A DNA stretch of 64,000 nucleotides from Actinomadura barringtoniae (GTDB taxonomy: Bacteria; Actinomycetota; Actinomycetes; Streptosporangiales; Streptosporangiaceae): assembly GCF_017573505.1 (NCBI RefSeq), contig NZ_JAGEOJ010000001.1, forward strand, positions 558,001 through 622,000, in the 5' to 3' direction. The position numbers were made by a program, and so were the translations under genes. Shown one piece after another: positions 35,345-43,132 of this stretch. Below the pieces are notes generated by a model. It was not told the DNA's origin and searched no databases. It worked only from the letters and a program-made list of their open reading frames with translations. How positions within the stretch are numbered: the stretch's first letter is position 1; each line of letters starts with the position of its first letter.

Positions 35345-36163
35345 TCAGTTTTCGACGGACGCGGCGGAGATCGGCTCTAGGGCCGCGATCAGTTCGTCGA
35401 GTTCGTCTGTGCTGAGGACGTCGTAGGCGGGTGCTGCCAGTTCGTCGGTGAGGGACTCGATCCGTTCCTTGGTCTCCCGGCCGACGTCGGTGAACCCGCC
35501 GGCGGCGTTCACGAGGCCGCGGGCTCGCAGGCCGTCGACGACGGCGGCCAGCTGTGCCTTGGGGAGGTGGTGGATCCTGCCGAACTCCTCCGCCTTCATG
35601 CCGAGGGCGAGGGCCATGAGGACGTGGGCTTCGGTGCCGCCGATGCCGTGGGCGACGAGGGCGGCGTTGTGGCCGTCACCGCGGTGCTCGCGCAGCAGGT
35701 TCGCCGCGTGCCAGAGCCTGGCCACCGGCTCCTCGGGGATGTCGAGCGCGCGGTTCCCGGCGTACAGCACTCGGCCCTCGGTCGGCGCGCTGACCGCTGC
35801 TCGGGTGGCGAGGTCGGCGACCCGCCCCAGAACGGGGGAATCGGCGAGCTCCCCGATCCTCTGCCGCAACACGTCGGCGCTGGTCCGCTCGCGTACGGCG
35901 ATCGCCTCCTGCGGGGTGATCTTCCCCCAGACCCACGGGACGTGCCGCGCCACCTCGCCCTCGGCGAAGTTGTAGAAGACCGCGTGGACCACCTCGGCCG
36001 GGGCCAGGCCGAGCGGCGCGGCCCGGCCGGCGAAGTATCCGTCCCAGTAGTTGCGCATGCCCAGAGCCATGAACGCCTCGTTCGGCCCCTCAGAGAGAGT
36101 GGCGGTGGCGATCGGCTCGACGAGCTCGGACATACGGTGGACCTTGGCCTGCGGGTGCGACAT
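35345..36163 (-). CDS. SCO6745-family helix-turn-helix-like protein
   Basis: A 272-residue soluble protein of the actinobacterial SCO6745/SalK-like family. It shows RNYWDGYFAGRAAPLGLAP and VVHAVFYNFAEGEVARHVP near residues 37-75, and a MarR-like winged-helix stretch towards the C-terminus (GLRARGLVNAAGGFTDVGRETKERIE). Members are thought to bind small ligands or act as regulators; none is well characterised. AGGAG lies ten bases before the ATG. It stands alone between trmH remnants, so it may have arrived in an earlier insertion there. Confidence 0.78.
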   Translation of the reverse strand: MSHPQAKVHRMSELVEPIATATLSEGPNEAFMALGMRNYWDGYFAGRAAPLGLAPAEVVHAVFYNFAEGEVARHVPWVWGKITPQEAIAVRERTSADVLRQRIGELADSPVLGRVADLATRAAVSAPTEGRVLYAGNRALDIPEEPVARLWHAANLLREHRGDGHNAALVAHGIGGTEAHVLMALALGMKAEEFGRIHHLPKAQLAAVVDGLRARGLVNAAGGFTDVGRETKERIESLTDELAAPAYDVLSTDELDELIAALEPISAASVEN

Positions 36164-36285
36164 CGGGCTGCATCTCCTGCGGTCGTGTCGGCGCCCTGGT
36201 GGGCGCCTCTCACCCTAGCTACGAACGCCGTGACCCGGATCCGACACAACTCCGGTCGATTTCCTTCAGCAGCGTCGACTCTCGC

Positions 36286-36710
36286 CTAGTGGCGCATCAG
36301 GCTGTGGCAGACGATGGCGGCTGCGGCTACGACGTTGAGGGAGTCGACGCCGTTGGACATGGCAGTGGGGCTCATGGGGATGCACACCCGCTCGTCCGCC
36401 TCCTCAAGCCAATGAGACGAAAGACCGTCGCCCTCGGAGCCGAGCATGAGGGCCACGCGGTCGCCGAGGGGAACCTTGTCCAGGGGGACGCTGGACTGGT
36501 CGGGGTCAGGGCCAGAAGGGTGAAGCCGGTGGCGCGGACGGTGGCCAGGTCGTCGTGCCAGTTGGTCATGCGAGCGTACGGGATGGCGAAGACGGCGCCC
36601 ATGGAGACCTTGATGGACCGGCGGTAGGGGGGGTCTGCGCAGCGGGGAGACAGGATGATCGTGTCGATGCCCAGGGCTGCGGCGCACCTACATATGGAGC
36701 CGACGTTCGT
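36286..36710 (-). pseudogene. Displaced 3' fragment of trmH (SpoU methyltransferase)
   Basis: This ~420-bp segment matches the last 424 bp of the intact gene at 40939-41829 along its whole length, with frequent single-base differences, and ends at the same TAG/TAA-proximal C-terminus (IVCHSLMRH). Its 5' boundary is abrupt, at AACGTCGGC, the N-V-G part of the SpoU motif. A one-base loss around 36505 splits it into two frames (MGAVFAIPYARMTNWHDDL, then VPLDKVPLGDRVALMLGSEG), so it cannot make a product. It lies in the same orientation as the intact copy 4.2 kb away. Confidence 0.88.
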
Positions 36711-36856
36711 TCAGGCGGGTGCCAGGGCTCCGCGCCCAAGCCCGGGTACCAGGTGTGGGGGGCTCGGGTGTGGTTGGGTGGCCGGGGCCGGTCACGCACC
36801 TTCTGATTCGTCCCGGCGGCGTACGGGCGGCGCGGTGATGACCGTACTGTCACGCC

Positions 36857-39076
36857 ATGGCGGCCGAAGAACAGGACGATCAGCGGGACGGGCGCCAGGC
36901 CGGGCCGGACTGGGTGGTGAACTCGGTGTCGGGCTCGGTGGTGATCGGCTCCGTGGTGCAAGGCCGCGACATCACCGTGCAGCTCCCGCCCCAGGTGCCC
37001 GCCGGGCTCAACGGCTGGCGTGCCCCCGCACCGGAGTTCGTCGGCCGGGCCGAGGCTTTGACCGGACTGCTGGAGGTCCTGGCTCCCGCGCCCGGCCACG
37101 GCACCCATCCGGGCTCGTCAGGTGGCCAGACGGCGACCGGTACTGGAGCCGGTGTGCGGGCGCGGGTCGCGTTGGTGACCGCAGCGGTGGCCGGTCTGGG
37201 CGGGATCGGCAAGACCGAACTGGCGGTGCAGGCGGTCCACCTCGCACTGGCCGAGGGCTGGTTCGGTGGCGGGGTCTTGGCGATCGACCTGCACGGCTAC
37301 ACTTCCGCCCGGCTCACCGCCGAGCAGGCGGTGGCGAACCTGCTGCGCGGGCTTGGGGCGCCCGACGAGGTGGTCCCGGCCGCCTTCGATGAGCGGGTGC
37401 GGATGTACCGGGCGATCCTGGCCGCCTATGCCGACCTGGGCACCCCGATCCTTGTGGTGCTGGACAATGCCTCCCCCGACACCGACCTCCAGGACCTGCT
37501 CCCCGGTGCCGGCCGCGCGATCGTGACCTCCCGCCACATCCTGGCCCGCCTACCGGCGCAACTACTGGACCTTGACGTCCTGTCCGACGATGACGCCGCC
37601 GAACTGCTGGCCCGGCTGCTGACCTCCAAACGCCCCACCGACGCCCGCGCCGCCGACCACCCCGACACAGCCGCCGAAGTGGCCAAGGCCTGCGCGGGGC
37701 TTCCCTTGGCGATCCACCTGGTCGCAGCCCTGCTGGCCGCCCAGCCCCGCATGCCGCTGACCGTCATGGCCGACCGGCTCGGCGACGAAACCACCCGCCT
37801 GTCGCGCATCGACGACGACCGGCCCGGCCTGCATGCCGCCTTCACCCTGTCCTACCAGGCACTCCCCACCGACCAGCAGCGCATGTTCCGCCTGATCACC
37901 CTCAACCCCGGACCTCACATCTCCACGACCGCGGCCGCCGCCACCGCCCTCCTGTGGCCGGACGAAGGCGAGCGGCTGGTCGAACGCCTCGCCGAAGCGC
38001 ACCTCATCGAGGCCAGCGAACCCTACGGGTGGTGGCGGATGCACGACCTGGTCCGCCAATACGCCACCTCTCTAGGCCACCACCACGCCACCACCGACCA
38101 CCGCGACCAAGCCTTGGAGCGGCTGCTGGAGCACTACCTCGACACCACCCGCGCCGCCGCCGCACACCTCGACCCCGCCGTGGCCGATCCGGCGGCGCTC
38201 GGGTTCGGCACCCGCGAGCAGGCGCTGGAATGGTTGGACACCGAGATCGACAATCTGGTCGCCGCCGTCTACACCGCCGCCGGCCCCCGCCCCGAGATCA
38301 CCGTTGCCTTGCCCCTGCACCTGGGCGACTACCTGGAATGGCGGCGCTGGTTCAGCGACTGGATCACTCTGACAACCCTGGCCTGCGACACCGCCAATCG
38401 CACCTACGACCAGCCCAACGAAGCCACCGCGTGGAACAACCTGGGGAACGCGCTACGTCGGGTGGGGCGAGGGGAGGAGGCCATCACCGCCTGCGAGACC
38501 GCTCTCGACATCTTCCGCGAGCTCGGCTACCAGCATCGCGAAGCCATGGCGTGGAACAACCTGGGGCTCGCGCTGCGGCAGGTGGGGCGGTATGAGGAGG
38601 CCATCAGCGCCTGTCAGACCGCCCTCGACATCTATCGCCGGACTGGCGACCGGCACCGCGAAGCTGGAGCGTGGGGCAACCTTGGGCTCGCGCTGGAGCA
38701 GGTGGGGCGGGACGAGGAGGCCATCACCGCCCACCAGACCGCCCTCGACATCTTCTGCGAGCTCGGCCACCGGCGCCACCAGGCCATGGCGTGGAACAAC
38801 CTGGGGAACGCACTGCAACGAGTGGAGCGGTTCGAGGAAGCCATCACCGCCCACCAGACCGCCCTCGACCTGCACCGCGAGACCGGCGACCGGCACAGCG
38901 AAGCGCGGGCCTTGGTCGGGCTGGGGGGCGTGCTGCGGCAGATCGGGCACGGCGACCAGGCCGTGCAGGCCCACACCCAGGCGGCCGCTCTCTTCGACGA
39001 GCTCGGCGACGAGGTCTGGCACGCAGAGGCGCTGCGCGACATCGAGACCGACCGCGGCGCAACCGCGAGCGAGTAG
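36857..39076 (+). CDS. STAND NTPase (NB-ARC) with C-terminal TPR repeats
   Basis: A 739-residue signal-transduction ATPase. Residues ~20-45 are the short beta motif VVNSVSGSVVIGSVVQGRDI that often precedes actinobacterial STAND proteins. The NB-ARC has Walker A GLGGIGKTEL (near 114), Walker B ILVVLDNAS, the sensor IVTSRH, GLPLA and the winged-helix RMHDLVR (about 394). Five 40-residue TPR units of the kinesin-light-chain style (W-N-N-L-G-x-A-L-R-R-V-G) occupy about 515-715 and are almost identical at the DNA level. Such proteins sense a ligand through the TPRs and oligomerise; some bacterial STANDs are antiphage. No separate effector domain is evident. The TACTGT shortly before the ATG suggests a leaderless transcript. 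Confidence 0.88.
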   Translation: MAAEEQDDQRDGRQAGPDWVVNSVSGSVVIGSVVQGRDITVQLPPQVPAGLNGWRAPAPEFVGRAEALTGLLEVLAPAPGHGTHPGSSGGQTATGTGAGVRARVALVTAAVAGLGGIGKTELAVQAVHLALAEGWFGGGVLAIDLHGYTSARLTAEQAVANLLRGLGAPDEVVPAAFDERVRMYRAILAAYADLGTPILVVLDNASPDTDLQDLLPGAGRAIVTSRHILARLPAQLLDLDVLSDDDAAELLARLLTSKRPTDARAADHPDTAAEVAKACAGLPLAIHLVAALLAAQPRMPLTVMADRLGDETTRLSRIDDDRPGLHAAFTLSYQALPTDQQRMFRLITLNPGPHISTTAAAATALLWPDEGERLVERLAEAHLIEASEPYGWWRMHDLVRQYATSLGHHHATTDHRDQALERLLEHYLDTTRAAAAHLDPAVADPAALGFGTREQALEWLDTEIDNLVAAVYTAAGPRPEITVALPLHLGDYLEWRRWFSDWITLTTLACDTANRTYDQPNEATAWNNLGNALRRVGRGEEAITACETALDIFRELGYQHREAMAWNNLGLALRQVGRYEEAISACQTALDIYRRTGDRHREAGAWGNLGLALEQVGRDEEAITAHQTALDIFCELGHRRHQAMAWNNLGNALQRVERFEEAITAHQTALDLHRETGDRHSEARALVGLGGVLRQIGHGDQAVQAHTQAAALFDELGDEVWHAEALRDIETDRGATASE

Positions 39077-39328
39077 CCGTTGCGGTCCTCGGTGACGGTC
39101 CGCTTGCCTGCTGCCCTAGAGCGCGAACCTCGCGATAGTCGCGGGCGAGTTCCTCGTGCTCTGGCGCTGGACGGAACTCGAGAAGGTCTGAGTCGACGCA
39201 AAGGCACGACGATCCAGGGCCCCGTCTCCTTGTGATGGATCGGGAGGCTCTGTGTTTCACAGGACGTCAACGGCCGCGTGACCCCTTGGTCCCCCCGGTT
39301 CCTGCGACCAGGACCGTTCCTGGGACTC

Positions 39329-40432
39329 TCAGCCGCTGAGCGGCAGACGCCGAATGGGCTGCCTGGGCGGCAGGACGTCAACGGCCAGGCGGAGGGCTGA
39401 CCGCGAGGAAGCTTCTGCCTGCTCAATCAGGCGGAGCACCCCTTCAACTCGGCCGAGGAACTCGTCTACGTCCTTCTTGAGGTAGCCGGGTCGAAGGTTG
39501 GGCAGGGCGCCTCTCACAGACCCACCTGGCCCGGTCACGCTCCGACCTGGCCCGGTCGCGGTGAACTGAGCCGATTTCAGTTCATCAGCCGTGATCACTC
39601 CAAGTCGAAACCTCCCGATTTCACCTGATCGGAACACCTCCTCAAGCCGGTCGAGGAACTCGTCGACCTCCTTCTCGTCATAGCCTGGCCTGAATCTGGC
39701 CACAGCGAACGTTGAGTCCCTCACATCGTCCGCGGTCAGTGGCCAGGTCCAGGTCGGAGGCTGAGCAGTGTCCGGCTTCTCGGAGTCGTGAAGTACTTCG
39801 AGAACGGCCTCCAGTCTTTGACATGACTGTTCGGCATCGGCCTGATACTGATGAGCCGTCTGCAGCCGGTGCCGCAGGCTGTCCCTCTCGACTTTCAGGC
39901 GATCCAGTTCCGCCTGGAATGACTCGCGATCCTTGGCCCAGCCTGCCGCGAGCTTTTGCTTCTCACGTTCCAATGCCTCAACCTGGAGTGTTCGCTCAGC
40001 GAGTTGTTCCTCGAGATTGGCGGCGTACTGGTTGCCCTCGTTCAAGCGGGTCACGGCCAACTCGAGCTCGTCGCGGACAAGACGGATCTTGTACTCGTGA
40101 GGATGAGCGACGGACAGGGCCTGGAGCTGAAGATCGTACACATGTTCCCGAACCCGTTCGGTAACCGAGACCCCGTTTGCACTGGCCTGCGCTTCTAGGA
40201 GCCGATCAACAAGCCACCGGTCTCGGGGAACCCTCTTGCCGTTCAGGTATCTGGAGAGCGTCCCTTTGTCGATCTCCTGATGTAGGTGCGCGAACCGGCT
40301 CACGGTCATGTTCGTCGTGCGAAACATCCGCCTCAACTCAGTGACCCATGCCTGGGTCTCGGGTGGAAGTTTCTGGTCTAGAGGCCGCCAGCCAGCATCC
40401 TCACGGCGGGCAAGTTCCGATGATTCCCTCAC
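39329..40432 (-). CDS. XRE-like HTH / coiled-coil / double DivIVA-motif protein
   Basis: A 367-residue protein. Residues ~24-75 form an XRE-type helix-turn-helix (TQAWVTELRRMFRTTNMTVS, then IDKGTLSRYLNGKRVP). About 115-205 is a charged coiled coil. Two DivIVA-like segments follow: ARFRPGYDEKEVDEFLDRLE near 240-260 and LRPGYLKKDVDEFLGRVEGV near 310-330. Actinobacterial DivIVA-domain repeats occur in proteins that bind poles or membranes. DNA binding plus DivIVA motifs is uncommon. It diverges from the small membrane gene at 40555, with 122 bp between, and lies within the trmH-flanked segment. Confidence 0.8.
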   Translation of the reverse strand: MRESSELARREDAGWRPLDQKLPPETQAWVTELRRMFRTTNMTVSRFAHLHQEIDKGTLSRYLNGKRVPRDRWLVDRLLEAQASANGVSVTERVREHVYDLQLQALSVAHPHEYKIRLVRDELELAVTRLNEGNQYAANLEEQLAERTLQVEALEREKQKLAAGWAKDRESFQAELDRLKVERDSLRHRLQTAHQYQADAEQSCQRLEAVLEVLHDSEKPDTAQPPTWTWPLTADDVRDSTFAVARFRPGYDEKEVDEFLDRLEEVFRSGEIGRFRLGVITADELKSAQFTATGPGRSVTGPGGSVRGALPNLRPGYLKKDVDEFLGRVEGVLRLIEQAEASSRSALRLAVDVLPPRQPIRRLPLSG

Positions 40433-40554
40433 AGCGACATCATCGCGTGAAATCGAGTTCGTTCGGGGGCGTATTCAGTATTGCCACTTCGTGCAACGCC
40501 CTTCCCAATCCAGTTGCAAGCTGGCGCAACCTATGACGTCTCTGCGTTCCTGGG

Positions 40555-40776
40555 ATGACAACGCGGAGAGAGGAGCCAGAGGCGTTGCATTCAGATGATC
40601 GGTTGAGGATCTTGGCTGGCGTGGCAGTAGCTTTCGCGGTGATCGCGCTGGCCGGATTTGTCGTGATCCAACTGAAGCCGGCAGATCCTCTGATCATTGC
40701 CGGAGTATTGACGGCCGCCGCCACGCTGCTCGCGACCATTCCACCCATCATCCGAGCTTTGCGAGGCGACCGATGA
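40555..40776 (+). CDS. Small two-helix membrane protein
   Basis: A 73-residue protein with a charged start, a hydrophobic helix at about 20-42 (LAGVAVAFAVIALAGFVVI), a short loop and a second helix (IIAGVLTAAATLLATIPPII), ending in a basic tail RALRGDR. It has the look of small membrane proteins beside toxin or defence genes, such as holin-like or TM effector/adaptor proteins. The ATG follows a TCTGCGTTCCTGGG leader with little ribosome site. Function unknown. Confidence 0.55.
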   Translation: MTTRREEPEALHSDDRLRILAGVAVAFAVIALAGFVVIQLKPADPLIIAGVLTAAATLLATIPPIIRALRGDR

Positions 40777-40938
40777 ATCCGAACGGGTCTTACGACACCT
40801 ACCGTCGATCGACGGTGGAGGGCCGAGGGCCGCCATGTGCCGTACTGTCCGATCCGGCGACCACAGTCGGATCATCCGAGACGTGATCCGGCCTACCGAT
40901 CTCAGGAAGATAGCCGTGTCTGGACGAGCCCTGCCTCC

Positions 40939-41829
40939 CTAAGAGCGCATCAGGCTGTGGCAGGCGATGGCGGCGGCGGCCGTGACGTTCAGGGAATCGA
41001 CACCGTTGGTCATGGCGGCGGGGCTCATAGGGATGCAGACGCGTTCGTCCGCCTCGTCCAGCCAATGAGAGGAGAGGCCATCGCCCTCGGAGCCGAGCAT
41101 CAAGGCGACGCGTTCACCCATCGGCGCCTTGTCCAACGGGACGGCCGATTGGTCAGGGGTGAGGGCGAGGAGCTTGAAGCCGACGGCGCGGATGATGTTG
41201 AGGTCGTCGTGCCAGTTGGTCATGCGGGCGTACGGGATGGAGAAGACGGCTCCCATGGAGACCTTGATGGCTCGGCGGTAGAGGGGGTCGGCGCAGCGGG
41301 GGGACAAGATGATCGTGTCGATGCCCAGGGCTGCGGCGCACCTATATATAGCGCCGACGTTTCCGTGATCCACCAAGTCTTCGAGGATGAGGATGCGGCG
41401 GGGCGGCTCTGTGTGTTGCACAGGGACGTCCAGGTTGGCGTGGTCTACGAGGTCTTCTAGGACTAGGGCTCGGTGGGCGGTGGTCAGGCGGTCTTCGACG
41501 GTGGGCAGGGGAAGGCGTTCCATGGAGGCCAGGGCGCCTCGGTGGACCTGGAAACCTGCTACCTGCTCGAGGGTTTCGTCGTCGGCTATGTAGACGGGGG
41601 CGTCGAGGGGGTCCAGGAGGTCTGCCAGGGGGGCGGCCCAGCGGCTGGCCATGAGGAGGGAACGTACGGGGTGGCCGGTGCCCACGGCACGGCGAATGAC
41701 TTTCTCGCCTTCGGCTATGAACAGGCCGTGCTCGACCTCCAGGCTCTTGCGCAGGTTGACGTCGCGGAGCCGCACGTAGTCGGCCAGACGCGGGTCGGTG
41801 GGGTCGGAGACGGGGATGAGCTGGGCCAT
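40939..41829 (-). CDS. SpoU/TrmH-family RNA 2'-O-methyltransferase
   Basis: A 296-residue SPOUT methyltransferase that should transfer methyl from SAM to a ribose 2'-O of rRNA or tRNA. The three SpoU motifs are present: the N-V-G-A-I-Y-R segment near 157, MLGSEGDGLS, and VCIPMSP followed by SLNVTAAAAIACHSL. Unusually, the motif-1 lead-in occurs twice: VLEDLVDHAN at 123-132 and ILEDLVDHGN at 148-157, a 25-residue duplication. It lies 28 bp after the endonuclease/phosphatase gene and is likely co-transcribed. A ~420-bp copy of its 3' part is found at 36286. Confidence 0.9.
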   Translation of the reverse strand: MAQLIPVSDPTDPRLADYVRLRDVNLRKSLEVEHGLFIAEGEKVIRRAVGTGHPVRSLLMASRWAAPLADLLDPLDAPVYIADDETLEQVAGFQVHRGALASMERLPLPTVEDRLTTAHRALVLEDLVDHANLDVPVQHTEPPRRILILEDLVDHGNVGAIYRCAAALGIDTIILSPRCADPLYRRAIKVSMGAVFSIPYARMTNWHDDLNIIRAVGFKLLALTPDQSAVPLDKAPMGERVALMLGSEGDGLSSHWLDEADERVCIPMSPAAMTNGVDSLNVTAAAAIACHSLMRS

Positions 41830-41857
41830 CCCTCAATTGTGCCGACCGGGCGGGGTG

Positions 41858-42883
41858 TCAGGGGAGGCGGACCTCGGCGAAGAGCGCTCGGTGGTCGCTG
41901 CCCTTGAGGTCGTGGATCTCGACCTTCTGTACGCGGCAGCGGCGGTCGACCAGGACGTGGTCGATCGTGAGCGGCGGGCGGGGCTCGGTGAGGCCCCAGG
42001 TGGGGATGAGTCCCTCGCCGGCGCGGTCGGCGGCGTCGGCGTAGCCGCGGCCGATCAGTTTGCGGAGGGTGGCGTGGTCCAGCGTGGCGTTGAAGTCGCC
42101 GGCCAGGATGCGGACCGGGCCGGAGGCGTTGCCGGCTGAGGCCTCGGCGGGCGGGCGGGCTGAGGGGAGCTCGCCCAGGTCGCGCTTCCAGTCGTGGAGG
42201 GACTCCGCGGAGATCGGCGGTACGGGGTGTACGGCGGTGACCTCAAGGCGGCGGCCGCTCGGGAGGGTCACCTCGGCTTGGGGCATCGCCATCTGGGTGC
42301 GTGGCAGAGGAGGCAGCTGTTGCATGGGATAACGCGAGTAAAGGCCGGAACCGGCCGCGCCCCAGCGAGGATCGATGACCTTGTAAGGGAGGAGGCTGGT
42401 GAGACCTGCGCCCTCAAGGCGTCCGACGGCCCCCGTGGTGAACTCCTGAAGGCTCAGGATGTCGGCATTCGTGCTGCGTACGAGCTGGATGATCCGGTTG
42501 GGGTCGGCCTCACCGAAGAGCATGTTCGCGGTCAGGATCCGTACGACCGGGCCGTGGGCGCTGGGCTGATCACCGCCGATGGCGCGCGGTAGGACCACCG
42601 CCACCAGGCCTGCCGCGACCACGCCCGCAGCGATCGCGGCCTTCCAGCGGCGGAGGAGGACGGCCAGGAGGATCGGGATGGGAACGGTCGCTGCCACGTA
42701 GGGGGTGAGGGCCAGCGCGGGCGCAGCGGGGGTGGCGATGATCGGGAGGCGATCGCCTCCTGCCAGCCTGACCAGCGTCCATGTCCCCCAGGCGCCCACA
42801 CCGGTCCACGCCAGAACGGTCCGCCAGCGGCCGTTGCGCAGTGAAAGCCGCCCGTTGGTGCTCTCCGCAGTCCCCTCGGTCAT
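41858..42883 (-). CDS. Membrane-anchored endonuclease/exonuclease/phosphatase-family protein
   Basis: A 341-residue protein. Three N-terminal membrane helices (to about residue 95) anchor an extracytoplasmic EEP domain. All metal/catalytic landmarks are present: ILTANMLFGEAD, SLQEF with the Glu, GDFNATLD, TIDHVLV and GSDHRALF. Family members cleave phosphodiester or phosphomonoester bonds, often in phospholipids or nucleic acids; this N-terminal layout is common in actinomycetes and no substrate is known. I use the internal ATG at 42883 because a GGGGGG ribosome site lies just upstream. Confidence 0.85.
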   Translation of the reverse strand: MTEGTAESTNGRLSLRNGRWRTVLAWTGVGAWGTWTLVRLAGGDRLPIIATPAAPALALTPYVAATVPIPILLAVLLRRWKAAIAAGVVAAGLVAVVLPRAIGGDQPSAHGPVVRILTANMLFGEADPNRIIQLVRSTNADILSLQEFTTGAVGRLEGAGLTSLLPYKVIDPRWGAAGSGLYSRYPMQQLPPLPRTQMAMPQAEVTLPSGRRLEVTAVHPVPPISAESLHDWKRDLGELPSARPPAEASAGNASGPVRILAGDFNATLDHATLRKLIGRGYADAADRAGEGLIPTWGLTEPRPPLTIDHVLVDRRCRVQKVEIHDLKGSDHRALFAEVRLP

Positions 42884-43132
42884 GGTCCCCCCGGTCCATC
42901 GACGCCTTTGGAGCCCCCAGATGTACTGACGTTCGATGAGGCCGCCGAGTTGCCGCGCCGTGGAGTACTCCTCCGAACGCGGGGCGTGAGAACTTGCGGG
43001 CAAAGCATGAGCAATCACGACGTACGCTCATGACCTGCGTCATTATCAAATTTGAGTTCTTTGTAACCTCTCGGTGCGTACTACTACAGTGCCGGGGAAC
43101 ATCGATGGGTTTCTGGTGAATCGAGGACTGCC

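Noticed and set aside
36286..41829. Composite transposon flanked by direct repeats
   Set aside because: The repeats are gene fragments with no terminal inverted repeats and no transposase between; the trmH 3'-replacement reading fits better.
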